The notes: a model not told the origin generated them from the letters alone. Shown: positions 1 through 6,241, numbered from the stretch's first letter. The stretch: DNA of 25,355 nucleotides from an uncultured Acidaminococcus sp. (GCA_900770265.1 CAAGJR010000103.1:1-25355), one strand, 5' to 3'. Made by a program: numbers and translations.

Positions 1-306
1 ACGGCGGATGACGCCGCCCAGGTACCCTATTCCTTCGTGTTCACCACCGGGGAACTGGATACGGCCGTGACGGAACTGACCACCTGCCTGCCGGACCTGC
101 TGGAGCTGGCCCAGGTGGAGAAGACCTGCAACATGCTGGCGGATGAAATCGAAAAGACCCGCCGGCGGGTGAATGCGCTGGAATACGTCATGATCCCGGA
201 AATGCAGGAAAGCATCAAGTACATCACCATGAAGCTCAGCGAAAACGAAAGAGCCAGTACGGTGCGCCTGATGAAAGCCAAGGAAATCATGGCGAAACAG
301 GCATAA
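1..306 (+). CDS. ntpD: V/A-type ATP synthase subunit D, C-terminal part (5' end outside the window)
   Basis: The reading frame is open from base 1 and ends with TAA at 304-306, giving the last 101 residues of a V-type ATPase D subunit. This subunit forms the central rotor stalk as a long antiparallel coiled coil coupling the A3B3 head to the membrane ring. The visible part contains the family-typical stretches ELAQVEKTCNMLADEIEKT and RRRVNALEYVMIPEM, followed by the basic helical tail ending KAKEIMAKQA. The GTG at 37 is an internal Val codon (SFVFTTG context) and not a start, because the frame continues upstream with family-like sequence. The D gene is usually among the last of the V-ATPase operon, which fits the strong terminator 12 bases downstream. 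Identification rests on recognition of the conserved C-terminal half. Confidence 0.93.
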   Translation, partial: TADDAAQVPYSFVFTTGELDTAVTELTTCLPDLLELAQVEKTCNMLADEIEKTRRRVNALEYVMIPEMQESIKYITMKLSENERASTVRLMKAKEIMAKQA

Positions 307-317
307 CCGGAAACGAA

Positions 318-349
318 GAGGGTGCCGCAAATGCGGCACCCTCTTTTTT
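318..349 (+). terminator. Rho-independent terminator after the V-ATPase operon
   Basis: A perfect 11-bp stem, GAGGGTGCCGC (318-328) with GCGGCACCCTC (333-343), encloses the loop AAAT and is followed by six T residues (344-349). It lies 12 nt after the ATPase stop codon. Confidence 0.95.
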
Positions 350-353
350 GAAG

Positions 354-381
354 TCTCTAGTCTCTGGTCTCTAGTCTCTAG
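354..381. repeat. Tandem heptamer array, four TCTCTAG-type units
   Basis: Four consecutive 7-bp units occur directly after the terminator: TCTCTAG, TCTCTGG, TCTCTAG, TCTCTAG, followed by CC. The third-to-last unit differs by one base. A related two-unit array (TCACTAG twice, also followed by CC) occurs at 5044-5057 beside another hairpin. Function unknown. Confidence 0.8.
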
Positions 382-460
382 CCAATGGAAGAAATTCGCC
401 TTCGGCTCATTTCTCTGAATTTGTAAAACCCCAGACCTGTTCTGCAGGGCTGGGGCTTTA

Positions 461-469
461 TGCTATAAT
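461..469 (+). promoter_or_regulatory. Extended -10 promoter element for the MocR-type regulator gene
   Basis: TGCTATAAT is a perfect extended -10 (TGnTATAAT). The -35 region is poor (TTCTGC at 440-445, 18-bp spacer), which is acceptable with an extended -10. It lies about 50 nt upstream of the preferred start at 520. Confidence 0.7.
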
Positions 470-519
470 AGCCGTGATGATATTTTTCTTCTAAAACTAT
501 GGAAAAAAGGAGCACGGAT

Positions 520-1881
520 ATGGCGACCATCTTTACGTTCCGGGCACAGCCGGAACAGGGACCTCTCTACAAACAGCTGGCCCATTACTTCCGGCAGGAA
601 ATCGCTCAGGGACACCTGGTAAGCGGAGAATTCCTGCCCTCCATCCGCCAGCTGACCCGGAACCTGAAACTGAGCCGGACCACGGTGGAAGCGGCCTACC
701 AGATCCTCATCGACCAGGGGGTGGTGCACAACCTGCCCAACCGGGGCTACCAGGTGGCGGATTATGTGCCCCGGGAAGAGAACGGAACAGAAACCGTGCC
801 GGGAAAAACAGATGAAAAACGGCCTTCCGTGCTCTATAATTTTTCCAACAACTACATCGATACATCTACGTTCGACACGGTGCTGTGGCGGCGGTGCCTG
901 AACGCGGTGCTGCGCAATCCCGCCTCCATCGCCGGGTACGGGGATCCCCAGGGAGAACCGGAGCTGCGGCAGGTGCTGGCCCGGTACAGCTACGCCTCCC
1001 GGGGGGTGGTGTGCCGGCCGGAACAGATCCTGGTGGGGGCCGGGCTCCAGACCCTGCTTATGGTGCTGCTGCCCCTGCTGCCCCTGCCGGAAAAAGCCGT
1101 GGGGCTGGAAGCGCCGGGCTTTCCCCAGGCGGAGCAGATCTTCCACCTGATGGGCTGGGAGACCCGTCGCTTCGACCCGGGCGACCCCAAGGCCGACTGG
1201 CCCGGGCTGCTCATGATTTCGCCCACGAACCCCTACAAGGGCCGGGCCCTGACGGAACGGGAGCGGAACAACCTGATCGTGGCCACCCAGCTGGAACGGG
1301 TGTACCTGCTGGAGGACGACTACAACGGGGAATTCCGCTACCTGCACCAGCCCACACCGGCTCTCCACAGCTTCGGCAACCGGGAACAGATCATCTACCT
1401 GGGGTCTTTTTCCCGGACGCTGCTGCCTTCCCTGCGCATCAGCTACCTGGTGCTGCCGGAAAAACTGCTGCCGGCCTATCGGGCCATTGCGGACCGGTAC
1501 AACCAGACTTCTTCCACGGTGGAACAGCTGGCCCTGGCCGCCTACATCGAAGAAGGCCATCTCACCCGGCACATCCGGAAGCTGCGGACTTCGTACCGGA
1601 GCAAGAGCCAGCAGCTGCAGGCGGCCCTGCTGCAGGTGTTCGGCAGCCGGGTGGAGCTTTTGAGCTACGGTTCCGGGCTCCATCTGCATATCGCCCTGCA
1701 CCTGTCCGGCACGGCGGAGGAGCTGGCCCGGAAAGCCCTGGCAGGGGGCGTGAAGATCATCCCGGTGAAAGGGCCCACTGCCGGGAAATGGCCGGAATTC
1801 CTCCTTTCGTTCGCCGGCATCGCCGAAGAGAAGATCCAGGCGGGGGTAAAAGTCCTGGAACAGGCCCTGGAGGCCGATTGA
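520..1881 (+). CDS. MocR/PdxR-type transcriptional regulator: GntR winged helix fused to an aminotransferase-like domain, PLP lysine replaced by Arg
   Basis: This 453-residue protein has an N-terminal GntR-type winged helix (about residues 8-78; GPLYKQLAHYFRQEIAQG, SRTTVEAAYQ, NRGYQV) joined to a class I aminotransferase-fold domain (about 105-450). Aminotransferase landmarks include GYGDPQGEPELR, ISPTNPYKG, LEDDYNGEFRY and LGSFSRTLLPSLRISY. In the last motif the position that normally holds the PLP-binding lysine (FSK) is Arg299 (CGG at 1414-1416), so a covalent internal aldimine seems impossible. The ATG at 520 is chosen because AAAGGAG (506-512) stands 7 nt upstream. The in-frame ATG at 499 would add seven residues but places this site inside the gene and has no site of its own. 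MocR proteins usually control adjacent genes for vitamin B6, GABA or amino-acid metabolism; here the downstream gene has a separate promoter, so the target is not evident. Confidence 0.92.
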   Translation: MATIFTFRAQPEQGPLYKQLAHYFRQEIAQGHLVSGEFLPSIRQLTRNLKLSRTTVEAAYQILIDQGVVHNLPNRGYQVADYVPREENGTETVPGKTDEKRPSVLYNFSNNYIDTSTFDTVLWRRCLNAVLRNPASIAGYGDPQGEPELRQVLARYSYASRGVVCRPEQILVGAGLQTLLMVLLPLLPLPEKAVGLEAPGFPQAEQIFHLMGWETRRFDPGDPKADWPGLLMISPTNPYKGRALTERERNNLIVATQLERVYLLEDDYNGEFRYLHQPTPALHSFGNREQIIYLGSFSRTLLPSLRISYLVLPEKLLPAYRAIADRYNQTSSTVEQLALAAYIEEGHLTRHIRKLRTSYRSKSQQLQAALLQVFGSRVELLSYGSGLHLHIALHLSGTAEELARKALAGGVKIIPVKGPTAGKWPEFLLSFAGIAEEKIQAGVKVLEQALEAD

Positions 1882-1895
1882 ACCTGAAATGCCAA

Positions 1896-1925
1896 TTGTG
1901 TTTTCCCTGTTTTCTACGGTATAAT
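1896..1925 (+). promoter_or_regulatory. Sigma-70-type promoter of the secreted protein/nitroreductase/flavoprotein/lipoprotein operon
   Basis: TTGTGT (1896-1901) and a perfect TATAAT (1920-1925) are separated by 18 bp. It starts 14 bases after the MocR stop codon and about 48 nt before the next start. It is a plausible target of the MocR regulator by proximity only; no operator repeat was identified. Confidence 0.7.
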
Positions 1926-1973
1926 ACAAGGATAGGAAAAATCAGGAATCGATCCACCGCAGGAGGTGTTGCT

Positions 1974-2528
1974 ATGAAAATCCAGAGAGGAATGGTCCTC
2001 CTGACGCTGCTGCTGGGCCTGGGCGTACCGGCCGCAGAGGCTGCCCAGTATTTTGCGCCCCGGTACAACCTGAGCAGCAATGGACAGCTGCAGCCTCCCC
2101 TGACGGTGGAATTCACCAAAGGGCAGCCCAGGAAAATCAGTGCCAGCCTCACCGGCGCGGCCGGCAGCGAGAAGGTGCTGGTACTGGGCTGGCAGGTGGC
2201 GGACGGTGTGGGGCTGGCCACGTTTACGAAAGGTGTGGAGTATGCCCTGTACAAGCTGGACTTCCGCCCGGGCAAACAGGATATCCTGGTGCTGAGCTAC
2301 GGCCATAAGGGCACGGGCCGGACCCATTTGAACGATGTGGCCGTCATCGGCGAAGATTCCCTGGGCGTCATCCGGAACTTGCCGGTGGCCGGCTTCACCC
2401 CCACGGATGTGTTCAACAGTCCTCTGCAGATCCGTCAGCAGCAGGCCGTGCTGTTCCTGGAACAGGCGCCCCATGTGCTGACCCTCCAGGCGGACGGAGA
2501 GAACGGATACGCCGTGGGTATTGAATAA
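1974..2528 (+). CDS. Predicted secreted protein of unknown function
   Basis: A 184-residue protein beginning MKIQRGMVLLTLLLGLGVPA, with a basic N-terminus, a hydrophobic core and a likely signal peptidase I site after AAEA (about residue 23). The mature part begins QYFAPRYNLSSNG and appears to be all-beta. It contains no cysteine after the signal, no transmembrane segment and no catalytic motif I recognise. The stretch around LVLSYGHKGTGRTHLNDVAV is its most distinctive. The start is set by a strong AGGAGGTG at 1961-1968. The next gene follows after 21 nt, so this is probably the first gene of a four-gene operon ending with a lipoprotein; a periplasmic or envelope role is inferred from the signal peptide and the context. 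I cannot assign it to a family. Confidence 0.85.
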   Translation: MKIQRGMVLLTLLLGLGVPAAEAAQYFAPRYNLSSNGQLQPPLTVEFTKGQPRKISASLTGAAGSEKVLVLGWQVADGVGLATFTKGVEYALYKLDFRPGKQDILVLSYGHKGTGRTHLNDVAVIGEDSLGVIRNLPVAGFTPTDVFNSPLQIRQQQAVLFLEQAPHVLTLQADGENGYAVGIE

Positions 2529-2549
2529 AGACAAAAGGAGATACAGACA

Positions 2550-3128
2550 ATGCAACTTGCTGAATTATATAAGACCTGCCGGACGTACCGGCGCTTTACC
2601 CAGAAACCGGTGCCGGCAGAGCTGGTCCGGGGCCTGGTGGATGTGGCCCGGCAGCGCAGCTGCGGCCGGAACGGCCAGGTGCTGCGGTATGTGTCCGTGA
2701 CCACGCCGGAGAACGTGAAAGCCATGCAGCCTCTGCTGCACTGGGCGGCCGCCCTGCCGAAGGAAATCGGTACCCCGAAGGAAGGGGAACAGCCCACGGC
2801 CTTCATCGTGGTGGCGAAACCCAAAAATGCCAACCCCATCATCAGCAACATCGACCTGGGTATCGCCCTGGATGCCATGGCCATCACCGCCTGGCAGCAG
2901 GGGGTGGGCAGTGCCATCCTGGCCGCGGTGGACCGGGCAAAAATCGCGACGCTGCTGGACCTGCCGGAAAACCTGGAAGTGAACGTGGTGCTGGCCCTGG
3001 GCTACCCCAGCCACAAAAGTACCCTGGTGCCGGCGGAAGCCGGGAAGCCCCTGGCCTATTATGTGGATGAGAAGCGGGATTACTACGTCCCCAAACTGCC
3101 CCTGGAGGCAGTCCTGACCGAAAAGTAA
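2550..3128 (+). CDS. Nitroreductase-fold flavoprotein
   Basis: The 192 residues match the nitroreductase (NAD(P)H:FMN oxidoreductase) family, which forms FMN-binding homodimers. The N-terminal signature is the basic CRTYRRFTQKPVP motif (residues 10-22), corresponding to the R-S/T-x-R-x-F phosphate-binding region for FMN. The central DLGIALDAMAITAWQQGVGS (about 107-126) is the family's dimer-interface helix, and LALGYPSHK (about 149-157) is the typical terminal strand near the flavin. Length is normal. AAAAGGAG at 2533-2540 sets the start, 21 nt after the preceding gene. The substrate cannot be read from sequence; many members reduce quinones, flavins or nitro compounds. Only 12 nt separate it from the thioredoxin-reductase-like gene, suggesting a shared redox function, possibly one flavoprotein supplying electrons to the other (inference). 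Confidence 0.9.
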   Translation: MQLAELYKTCRTYRRFTQKPVPAELVRGLVDVARQRSCGRNGQVLRYVSVTTPENVKAMQPLLHWAAALPKEIGTPKEGEQPTAFIVVAKPKNANPIISNIDLGIALDAMAITAWQQGVGSAILAAVDRAKIATLLDLPENLEVNVVLALGYPSHKSTLVPAEAGKPLAYYVDEKRDYYVPKLPLEAVLTEK

Positions 3129-3140
3129 GGAGAATCTGCC

Positions 3141-3998
3141 ATGGTGTATGATGTAGCCATCGTGGGAGGGGGCCCGGCCGGCTGCAGCGCCGCTGTGACG
3201 GCGGCCAACCGGTCCCTTTCCACGGTTCTGTTCGATACGGGTGATTTCGGCCTGGCCCTGCGGAAAAGCAAACTGGTGAAGAACTATTTGGGGCTGCCGG
3301 ATCAGTCCGGTGCTGCGCTGATGGATGCCTTCGTGGCCCATATGAAAGCCGGGAAGCCGGAAGTGGTGCCCCATAAGGTGCTGAATATCATGCCCATGGA
3401 GGGCGCATTCTATCTGGCCACACCGGGAGATGTGTACCAGGCCCGGAGCATCGTGCTGTGCCCCGGGGTGGCCCATGGCAATCCCCTGGCCGGAGAAAGC
3501 GCCTTCCTGGGGAAGGGAGTCAGCTACTGTGCCACCTGCGACGGGTACCTGTACAAGGGCAAGACCATCGGTGTCATCACGAACCTGCCCTCTGCCTGGG
3601 AGGAAGTGGAATTCCTGGCCGGGCTGGCCCAGACGGTGAAAGTGTGGGCCTCCTATCCGGTTCCGGAAACCCACCCGGAGAATATCCGTCTCATGGCCGG
3701 AACGCCGAAGGAAGTCCTGGGAGAAGACAAGATCACCGGCCTCCGGACCACGGAAGGGGAAGAACCCCTGGACGGGCTGTTCGTCCTGCGGGAGACGGAT
3801 CCCCTGGAAAAGCTCCTGCCCGGTCTGGAACTGGACGGGGCCTTCATCCGGGTCAATGAGAAATTGGCTACGTCCGTCCCCGGGGTCTTTGCCGCCGGGG
3901 ATGCCATCGGTTACCCCTGGCAGATCAACAAGGCGGCCGGGGAGGGCCAGAAGGCCCTGCTGTCCGCGGCTTCCTGGCTGCGGGAGCAACGGGCATGA
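3141..3998 (+). CDS. Thioredoxin-reductase-like FAD flavoprotein with CxxC but no NADPH-binding motifs
   Basis: A 285-residue protein of the low-molecular-weight thioredoxin reductase family, usually about 305-320 residues. The FAD dinucleotide-binding motif VGGGPAG (8-14), the redox-active CATCDG (130-135) and the second FAD motif GVFAAGDAIG (248-257) are intact. The nucleotide-binding domain between them is degenerate. The usual GGGDSA after FKGK is replaced by GVITNLPSAWEE (144-155), and the HRRDxxR that contacts the NADPH 2'-phosphate is replaced by VWASYPVPE (168-176). This pattern resembles pyridine-nucleotide-independent relatives such as the ferredoxin-dependent flavin thioredoxin reductases known in clostridia, but the donor here is unknown. 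A TAAGGAG ribosome site overlaps the preceding stop codon. Its last codons overlap the lipoprotein start by 4 nt (ATGA), so translation is probably coupled. Confidence 0.88.
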   Translation: MVYDVAIVGGGPAGCSAAVTAANRSLSTVLFDTGDFGLALRKSKLVKNYLGLPDQSGAALMDAFVAHMKAGKPEVVPHKVLNIMPMEGAFYLATPGDVYQARSIVLCPGVAHGNPLAGESAFLGKGVSYCATCDGYLYKGKTIGVITNLPSAWEEVEFLAGLAQTVKVWASYPVPETHPENIRLMAGTPKEVLGEDKITGLRTTEGEEPLDGLFVLRETDPLEKLLPGLELDGAFIRVNEKLATSVPGVFAAGDAIGYPWQINKAAGEGQKALLSAASWLREQRA

Positions 3999-5011
3999 GC
4001 AGGCGTCACGCCGCCTGGCTCCTGGGGCTGTGTCTGTGCCTGCTTGTGAGCGGCTGTCAGAAACAGGCCAAACCGGAAGCGGCCGGAGAACTGCCCCAGA
4101 AGGCGGCAACCCAGGAAACCCGGGGGCAGGAGACCAAGTCACTGGCACCGGGAGAGGGCGCCCAGGGGGCCCGGGTGGAATTCGTCACCCGGCAGCACTC
4201 CATGGAACGGGTCCAGTTCGTGGGGGGCTACCTGCGGAACCTGCCGGAGGAAAAGGCGGAGACCATCCTGCGGCGGGCTCCGGACGGGGCCCTGGGCATG
4301 ATCTTCGGCAAACGGGAGATCAACGGCCTGGAATGGGCCAAGGTGGCCACCCGGGATGGCATCACCGGCTGGTATACGGTACCGGCCCAAAAAGGCGCTT
4401 CTCCCAAGGCCAAACGGGACGCCCTGAAGATCTCGAAGGATGAATACGAGACCACCTATCCCCAGGTGACCGGGGAAATCTCTCCCCAGGCCCAGGACCG
4501 GATCAACCAGGAACTGGGCAACTACATCGGGGTGTTCCGGTATGTGACCGGGCCGGTGGGCGGCCCGCTGCAGTGCCAGGTGACGTACAACCGGAACAAC
4601 CTGCTGAGCATCGTGTTCACGGCGCCGCCCATCCTGTACCGGATGATCCCGGTCGCCGAGGTGAACAACCTGGCCAGCTGGGCCCGGCTGAAGAAGTACG
4701 CTTATGTGTCGCCCCTGATCGGCGGAGCGGATCCCAATCTGCTGCGGGCGGAAAAGATCGACCTGCAGTATGCCCTGGTGTTCGACCTGACCACCGGCAA
4801 CCGGCTGACCCTGAGCCATTTCCTGGGCAGCGGGCAGCAGGACACCCTCCAGGCACGGCTGGATGCCCTGGGACCGGGGGCTCGGCTGCAGCCTGACAAT
4901 TTCTACATCAACGGGGAGGGCCAGCTCATTGCCCTGGCGTCCGTACAGGAACCGGCACCCGGAGGCCGTACACCGTTGGATCTGTCCGATCTGGTCATCA
5001 AGGAATTCTAA
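3995..5011 (+). CDS. Predicted lipoprotein with SH3-like and DUF3298/RsiV-like domains
   Basis: The 338-residue product starts with a lipoprotein signal, MSRRHAAWLLGLCLCLLVSG followed by C21, with lipobox LVSGC and Gln at +2, so outer-leaflet or outer-membrane sorting is likely. After a linker rich in Gln, Glu and Ala (22-55), an SH3-like bacterial domain occupies about 58-127, with the typical GLEWAKVATRDGITGWY ending. The C-terminal 200 residues (YETTYPQVTG, INQELGNYIG, LQYALVFDLTTGNRLTLSHF) resemble the DUF4163/DUF3298 architecture seen in RsiV-type proteins, some of which bind cell-wall ligands; this assignment is by pattern only. The start overlaps the preceding stop as ATGA. It closes the operon, immediately before a hairpin at 5015-5041. 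A role in envelope sensing or peptidoglycan contact is inference. Confidence 0.82.
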   Translation: MSRRHAAWLLGLCLCLLVSGCQKQAKPEAAGELPQKAATQETRGQETKSLAPGEGAQGARVEFVTRQHSMERVQFVGGYLRNLPEEKAETILRRAPDGALGMIFGKREINGLEWAKVATRDGITGWYTVPAQKGASPKAKRDALKISKDEYETTYPQVTGEISPQAQDRINQELGNYIGVFRYVTGPVGGPLQCQVTYNRNNLLSIVFTAPPILYRMIPVAEVNNLASWARLKKYAYVSPLIGGADPNLLRAEKIDLQYALVFDLTTGNRLTLSHFLGSGQQDTLQARLDALGPGARLQPDNFYINGEGQLIALASVQEPAPGGRTPLDLSDLVIKEF

Positions 5012-5014
5012 AGG

Positions 5015-5041
5015 GGGTGTGAAAAATGTTTTTTCACACCC
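5015..5041. terminator. Hairpin after the lipoprotein gene, probable terminator
   Basis: GGGTGTGAAAAA (5015-5026) pairs perfectly with TTTTTCACACCC (5030-5041) around a 3-nt loop. The T-run lies inside the stem and no T-tract follows, so this is not a classical intrinsic terminator on either strand. Its position 3 nt after the stop still favours an end-of-operon structure. Confidence 0.55.
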
Positions 5042-5043
5042 TG

Positions 5044-5057
5044 TCACTAGTCACTAG
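5044..5057. repeat. Two-unit TCACTAG heptamer array
   Basis: TCACTAG is directly repeated twice and followed by CC. It sits 2 nt after a hairpin, as the TCTCTAG array at 354-381 sits shortly after a terminator. Likely the same dispersed repeat type. Confidence 0.65.
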
Positions 5058-5066
5058 CCGAAGGAT

Positions 5067-5082
5067 GCCAGCTCACGCTGGC
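5067..5082 (+). repeat. Small hairpin in the leader of the cyclophilin gene
   Basis: GCCAGC (5067-5072) pairs with GCTGGC (5077-5082) around TCAC, followed by TTT. It lies about 25 nt before the cyclophilin start. It may be part of the adjacent repeat module or a weak regulatory stem. Confidence 0.4.
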
Positions 5083-5107
5083 TTTGAATCAATTTGAGGT
5101 GATTTGA

Positions 5108-5575
5108 ATGAACAAACACGTGCATTTCCATACGAATCTGGGCGATTTTACCGCCGAACTGTTCGAGGACAAGGCTCCGAAAACGGCTGCCAATTTTATC
5201 GACCTGGTGAAAAAAGGCCTTTATGACGGGGTGATCTTCCACCGGGTCATCGACGATTTCATGATCCAGGGCGGCGACCCCACCGGTACCGGCATGGGCG
5301 GTCCCGGCTACTCCATCGATGACGAATTCGGCCCCGGCCTGGCCCACGACAGCGAAGGCATCCTGTCCATGGCCAATGCCGGCCCCAACACCGGCGGCAG
5401 CCAGTTCTTCATCACCCTGGTGCCCACGCCCTGGCTGGACGGCCATCACGCCATCTTCGGCAAGATCACCGAAGGCATGGACGTGGTCCACAAGATCGGT
5501 TCCACGCCTACGGATTTCGCGGACCGGCCTCTGCAGGACGTGGTCATGGAAAAGGTGGAAATCGTAGAAGCATGA
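5108..5575 (+). CDS. ppiB: Cyclophilin-type peptidyl-prolyl cis-trans isomerase
   Basis: A 155-residue single-domain cyclophilin catalysing cis-trans isomerisation of Xaa-Pro bonds. The signature FHRVIDDFMIQGGDPTGTG (residues 44-62) supplies catalytic Arg46 and pocket residues Phe51, Met52 and Gln54. GGSQFFIT (96-103) and WLDGHHAIFG (109-118) complete the active site, with Trp109 and His114 in the places of the cyclosporin-contacting Trp and active-site His. There is no signal peptide, so it is cytosolic, and the length is typical of short bacterial PpiB-type proteins. GAGGTG at 5096-5101 sets the start. The stop overlaps the start of the GIY-YIG gene by 4 nt (ATGA), so the two are translationally coupled. 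No clear promoter is visible in the 96-nt gap upstream. Confidence 0.96.
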   Translation: MNKHVHFHTNLGDFTAELFEDKAPKTAANFIDLVKKGLYDGVIFHRVIDDFMIQGGDPTGTGMGGPGYSIDDEFGPGLAHDSEGILSMANAGPNTGGSQFFITLVPTPWLDGHHAIFGKITEGMDVVHKIGSTPTDFADRPLQDVVMEKVEIVEA

Positions 5576-5841
5576 GTGCCTACGTGTACATGGTGCGCTG
5601 TGCCAACGGCGCCCTTTACACCGGCTGGACCAACGACCTGGCCCACCGGCTGGCCATGCACCGCAGCGGGTCCGGGGCGAAATACACCCGGGCCTTCAAG
5701 GCGGTGGCCATGGTCTATTACGAGGAACTGCCCGACAAAAGTGCGGCGCTGCAGCGGGAATATGCCCTGAAACAGCTGACGAAAAAACAAAAAGAAGAGC
5801 TGGTCTGCCAGTTTTCTCGAAAACCTCTGAAAATATCATAA
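5572..5841 (+). CDS. GIY-YIG nuclease superfamily protein (YhbQ/UPF0213-like)
   Basis: An 89-residue stand-alone GIY-YIG domain. The two defining strands appear as YVYMVRC (4-10) and ALYTGWT (14-20). Next come Arg26 in NDLAHRLAMH (21-30), AKYTR (36-40) and the metal-binding glutamate in QREYALKQLTKKQK (Glu63), ending in a basic tail. This is the layout of the small YhbQ/UPF0213 proteins, a family linked to nicking or exonuclease activity on DNA; the biological role is unsettled. It starts inside the last codons of the cyclophilin gene (ATGA overlap), so it is almost certainly co-translated with it. No partner DNA-binding domain is present. Confidence 0.93.
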   Translation: MSAYVYMVRCANGALYTGWTNDLAHRLAMHRSGSGAKYTRAFKAVAMVYYEELPDKSAALQREYALKQLTKKQKEELVCQFSRKPLKIS

Positions 5842-5880
5842 AAATATCAAAGGGAAGGGGACTTCTGACAATTCTTTTGC

Positions 5881-5909
5881 TTGTAAATCCCCGTCCGGTA
5901 TGCTAGAAT
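5881..5909 (+). promoter_or_regulatory. Promoter of the cold-shock gene
   Basis: TTGTAA (5881-5886) and TAGAAT (5904-5909) are separated by 17 bp, with an extended TG before the -10 (TGCTAGAAT). The predicted transcript start at about 5916 leaves a leader of roughly 90 nt. Confidence 0.75.
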
Positions 5910-5915
5910 GGAACA

Positions 5916-6008
5916 CAGAAAACACGGACTTACTGAATGTTGAACTCATACAGGTATCACATATAGTTGGATCGTTTTTCGCAATAATTTTTAGGAGGCC
6001 AATGTAAG
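5916..6008 (+). promoter_or_regulatory. Long 5' leader of the cold-shock mRNA
   Basis: About 93 nt of AT-rich, untranslated leader lie between the predicted transcription start and the ATG. Long structured leaders acting as temperature-responsive elements are known for cspA-type genes; here only the length and position are seen. Before the start, AGGAGG (5993-5998) is followed by an ATG-TAA pair (6002-6007) and then the real ATG at 6009. Confidence 0.45.
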
Positions 6009-6206
6009 ATGACTGGCAAAGTTAAATGGTTTAATGCTGAAAAGGGTTATGGTTTCATTGAACGCGAAGATGGCGGCGATGTATTCGTTCATTTCTCCGC
6101 AATCCAGGGTGAAGGCTTCAAGACTCTGGAAGAAGGCCAGGCTGTAGAATTCGACGTTGTCGAAGGCAACCGTGGTGAACAAGCTGCTAACGTTGTGAAA
6201 CTGTAA
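6009..6206 (+). CDS. Cold-shock domain protein (CspA family)
   Basis: A 65-residue single cold-shock domain that binds single-stranded nucleic acid and serves as an RNA chaperone. Both RNA-binding motifs are intact: KGYGFIE (RNP1, residues 12-18) and VFVHF (RNP2, 25-29), with the canonical start MTGKVKWFNAEKG. Length and acidic character are normal. It is transcribed alone, from the promoter at 5881-5909 to the terminator at 6242-6272. AGGAGG ends 10 nt before ATG 6009. The codon choice is lighter in GC (GTT, GCT, GAA) than in neighbouring genes, as expected for a very highly expressed gene. The paralogue letter cannot be assigned. Confidence 0.97.
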   Translation: MTGKVKWFNAEKGYGFIEREDGGDVFVHFSAIQGEGFKTLEEGQAVEFDVVEGNRGEQAANVVKL

Positions 6207-6241
6207 GAGATAGATCTGCATCGAGCAACCAGCTGCACAGA

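Noticed and set aside
499..519. ATG at 499 as start of the MocR gene
   Set aside because: The AAAGGAG at 506-512 is correctly spaced for ATG 520 and would be inside the gene if 499 were used.
885..1973. Upstream part of a + frame overlapping the MocR gene and continuous with the secreted-protein gene
   Set aside because: The sequence before 1974 is a Pro/Gly/Arg-rich frame-shifted reading of the regulator. The real start has AGGAGGTG and a signal peptide at 1974.
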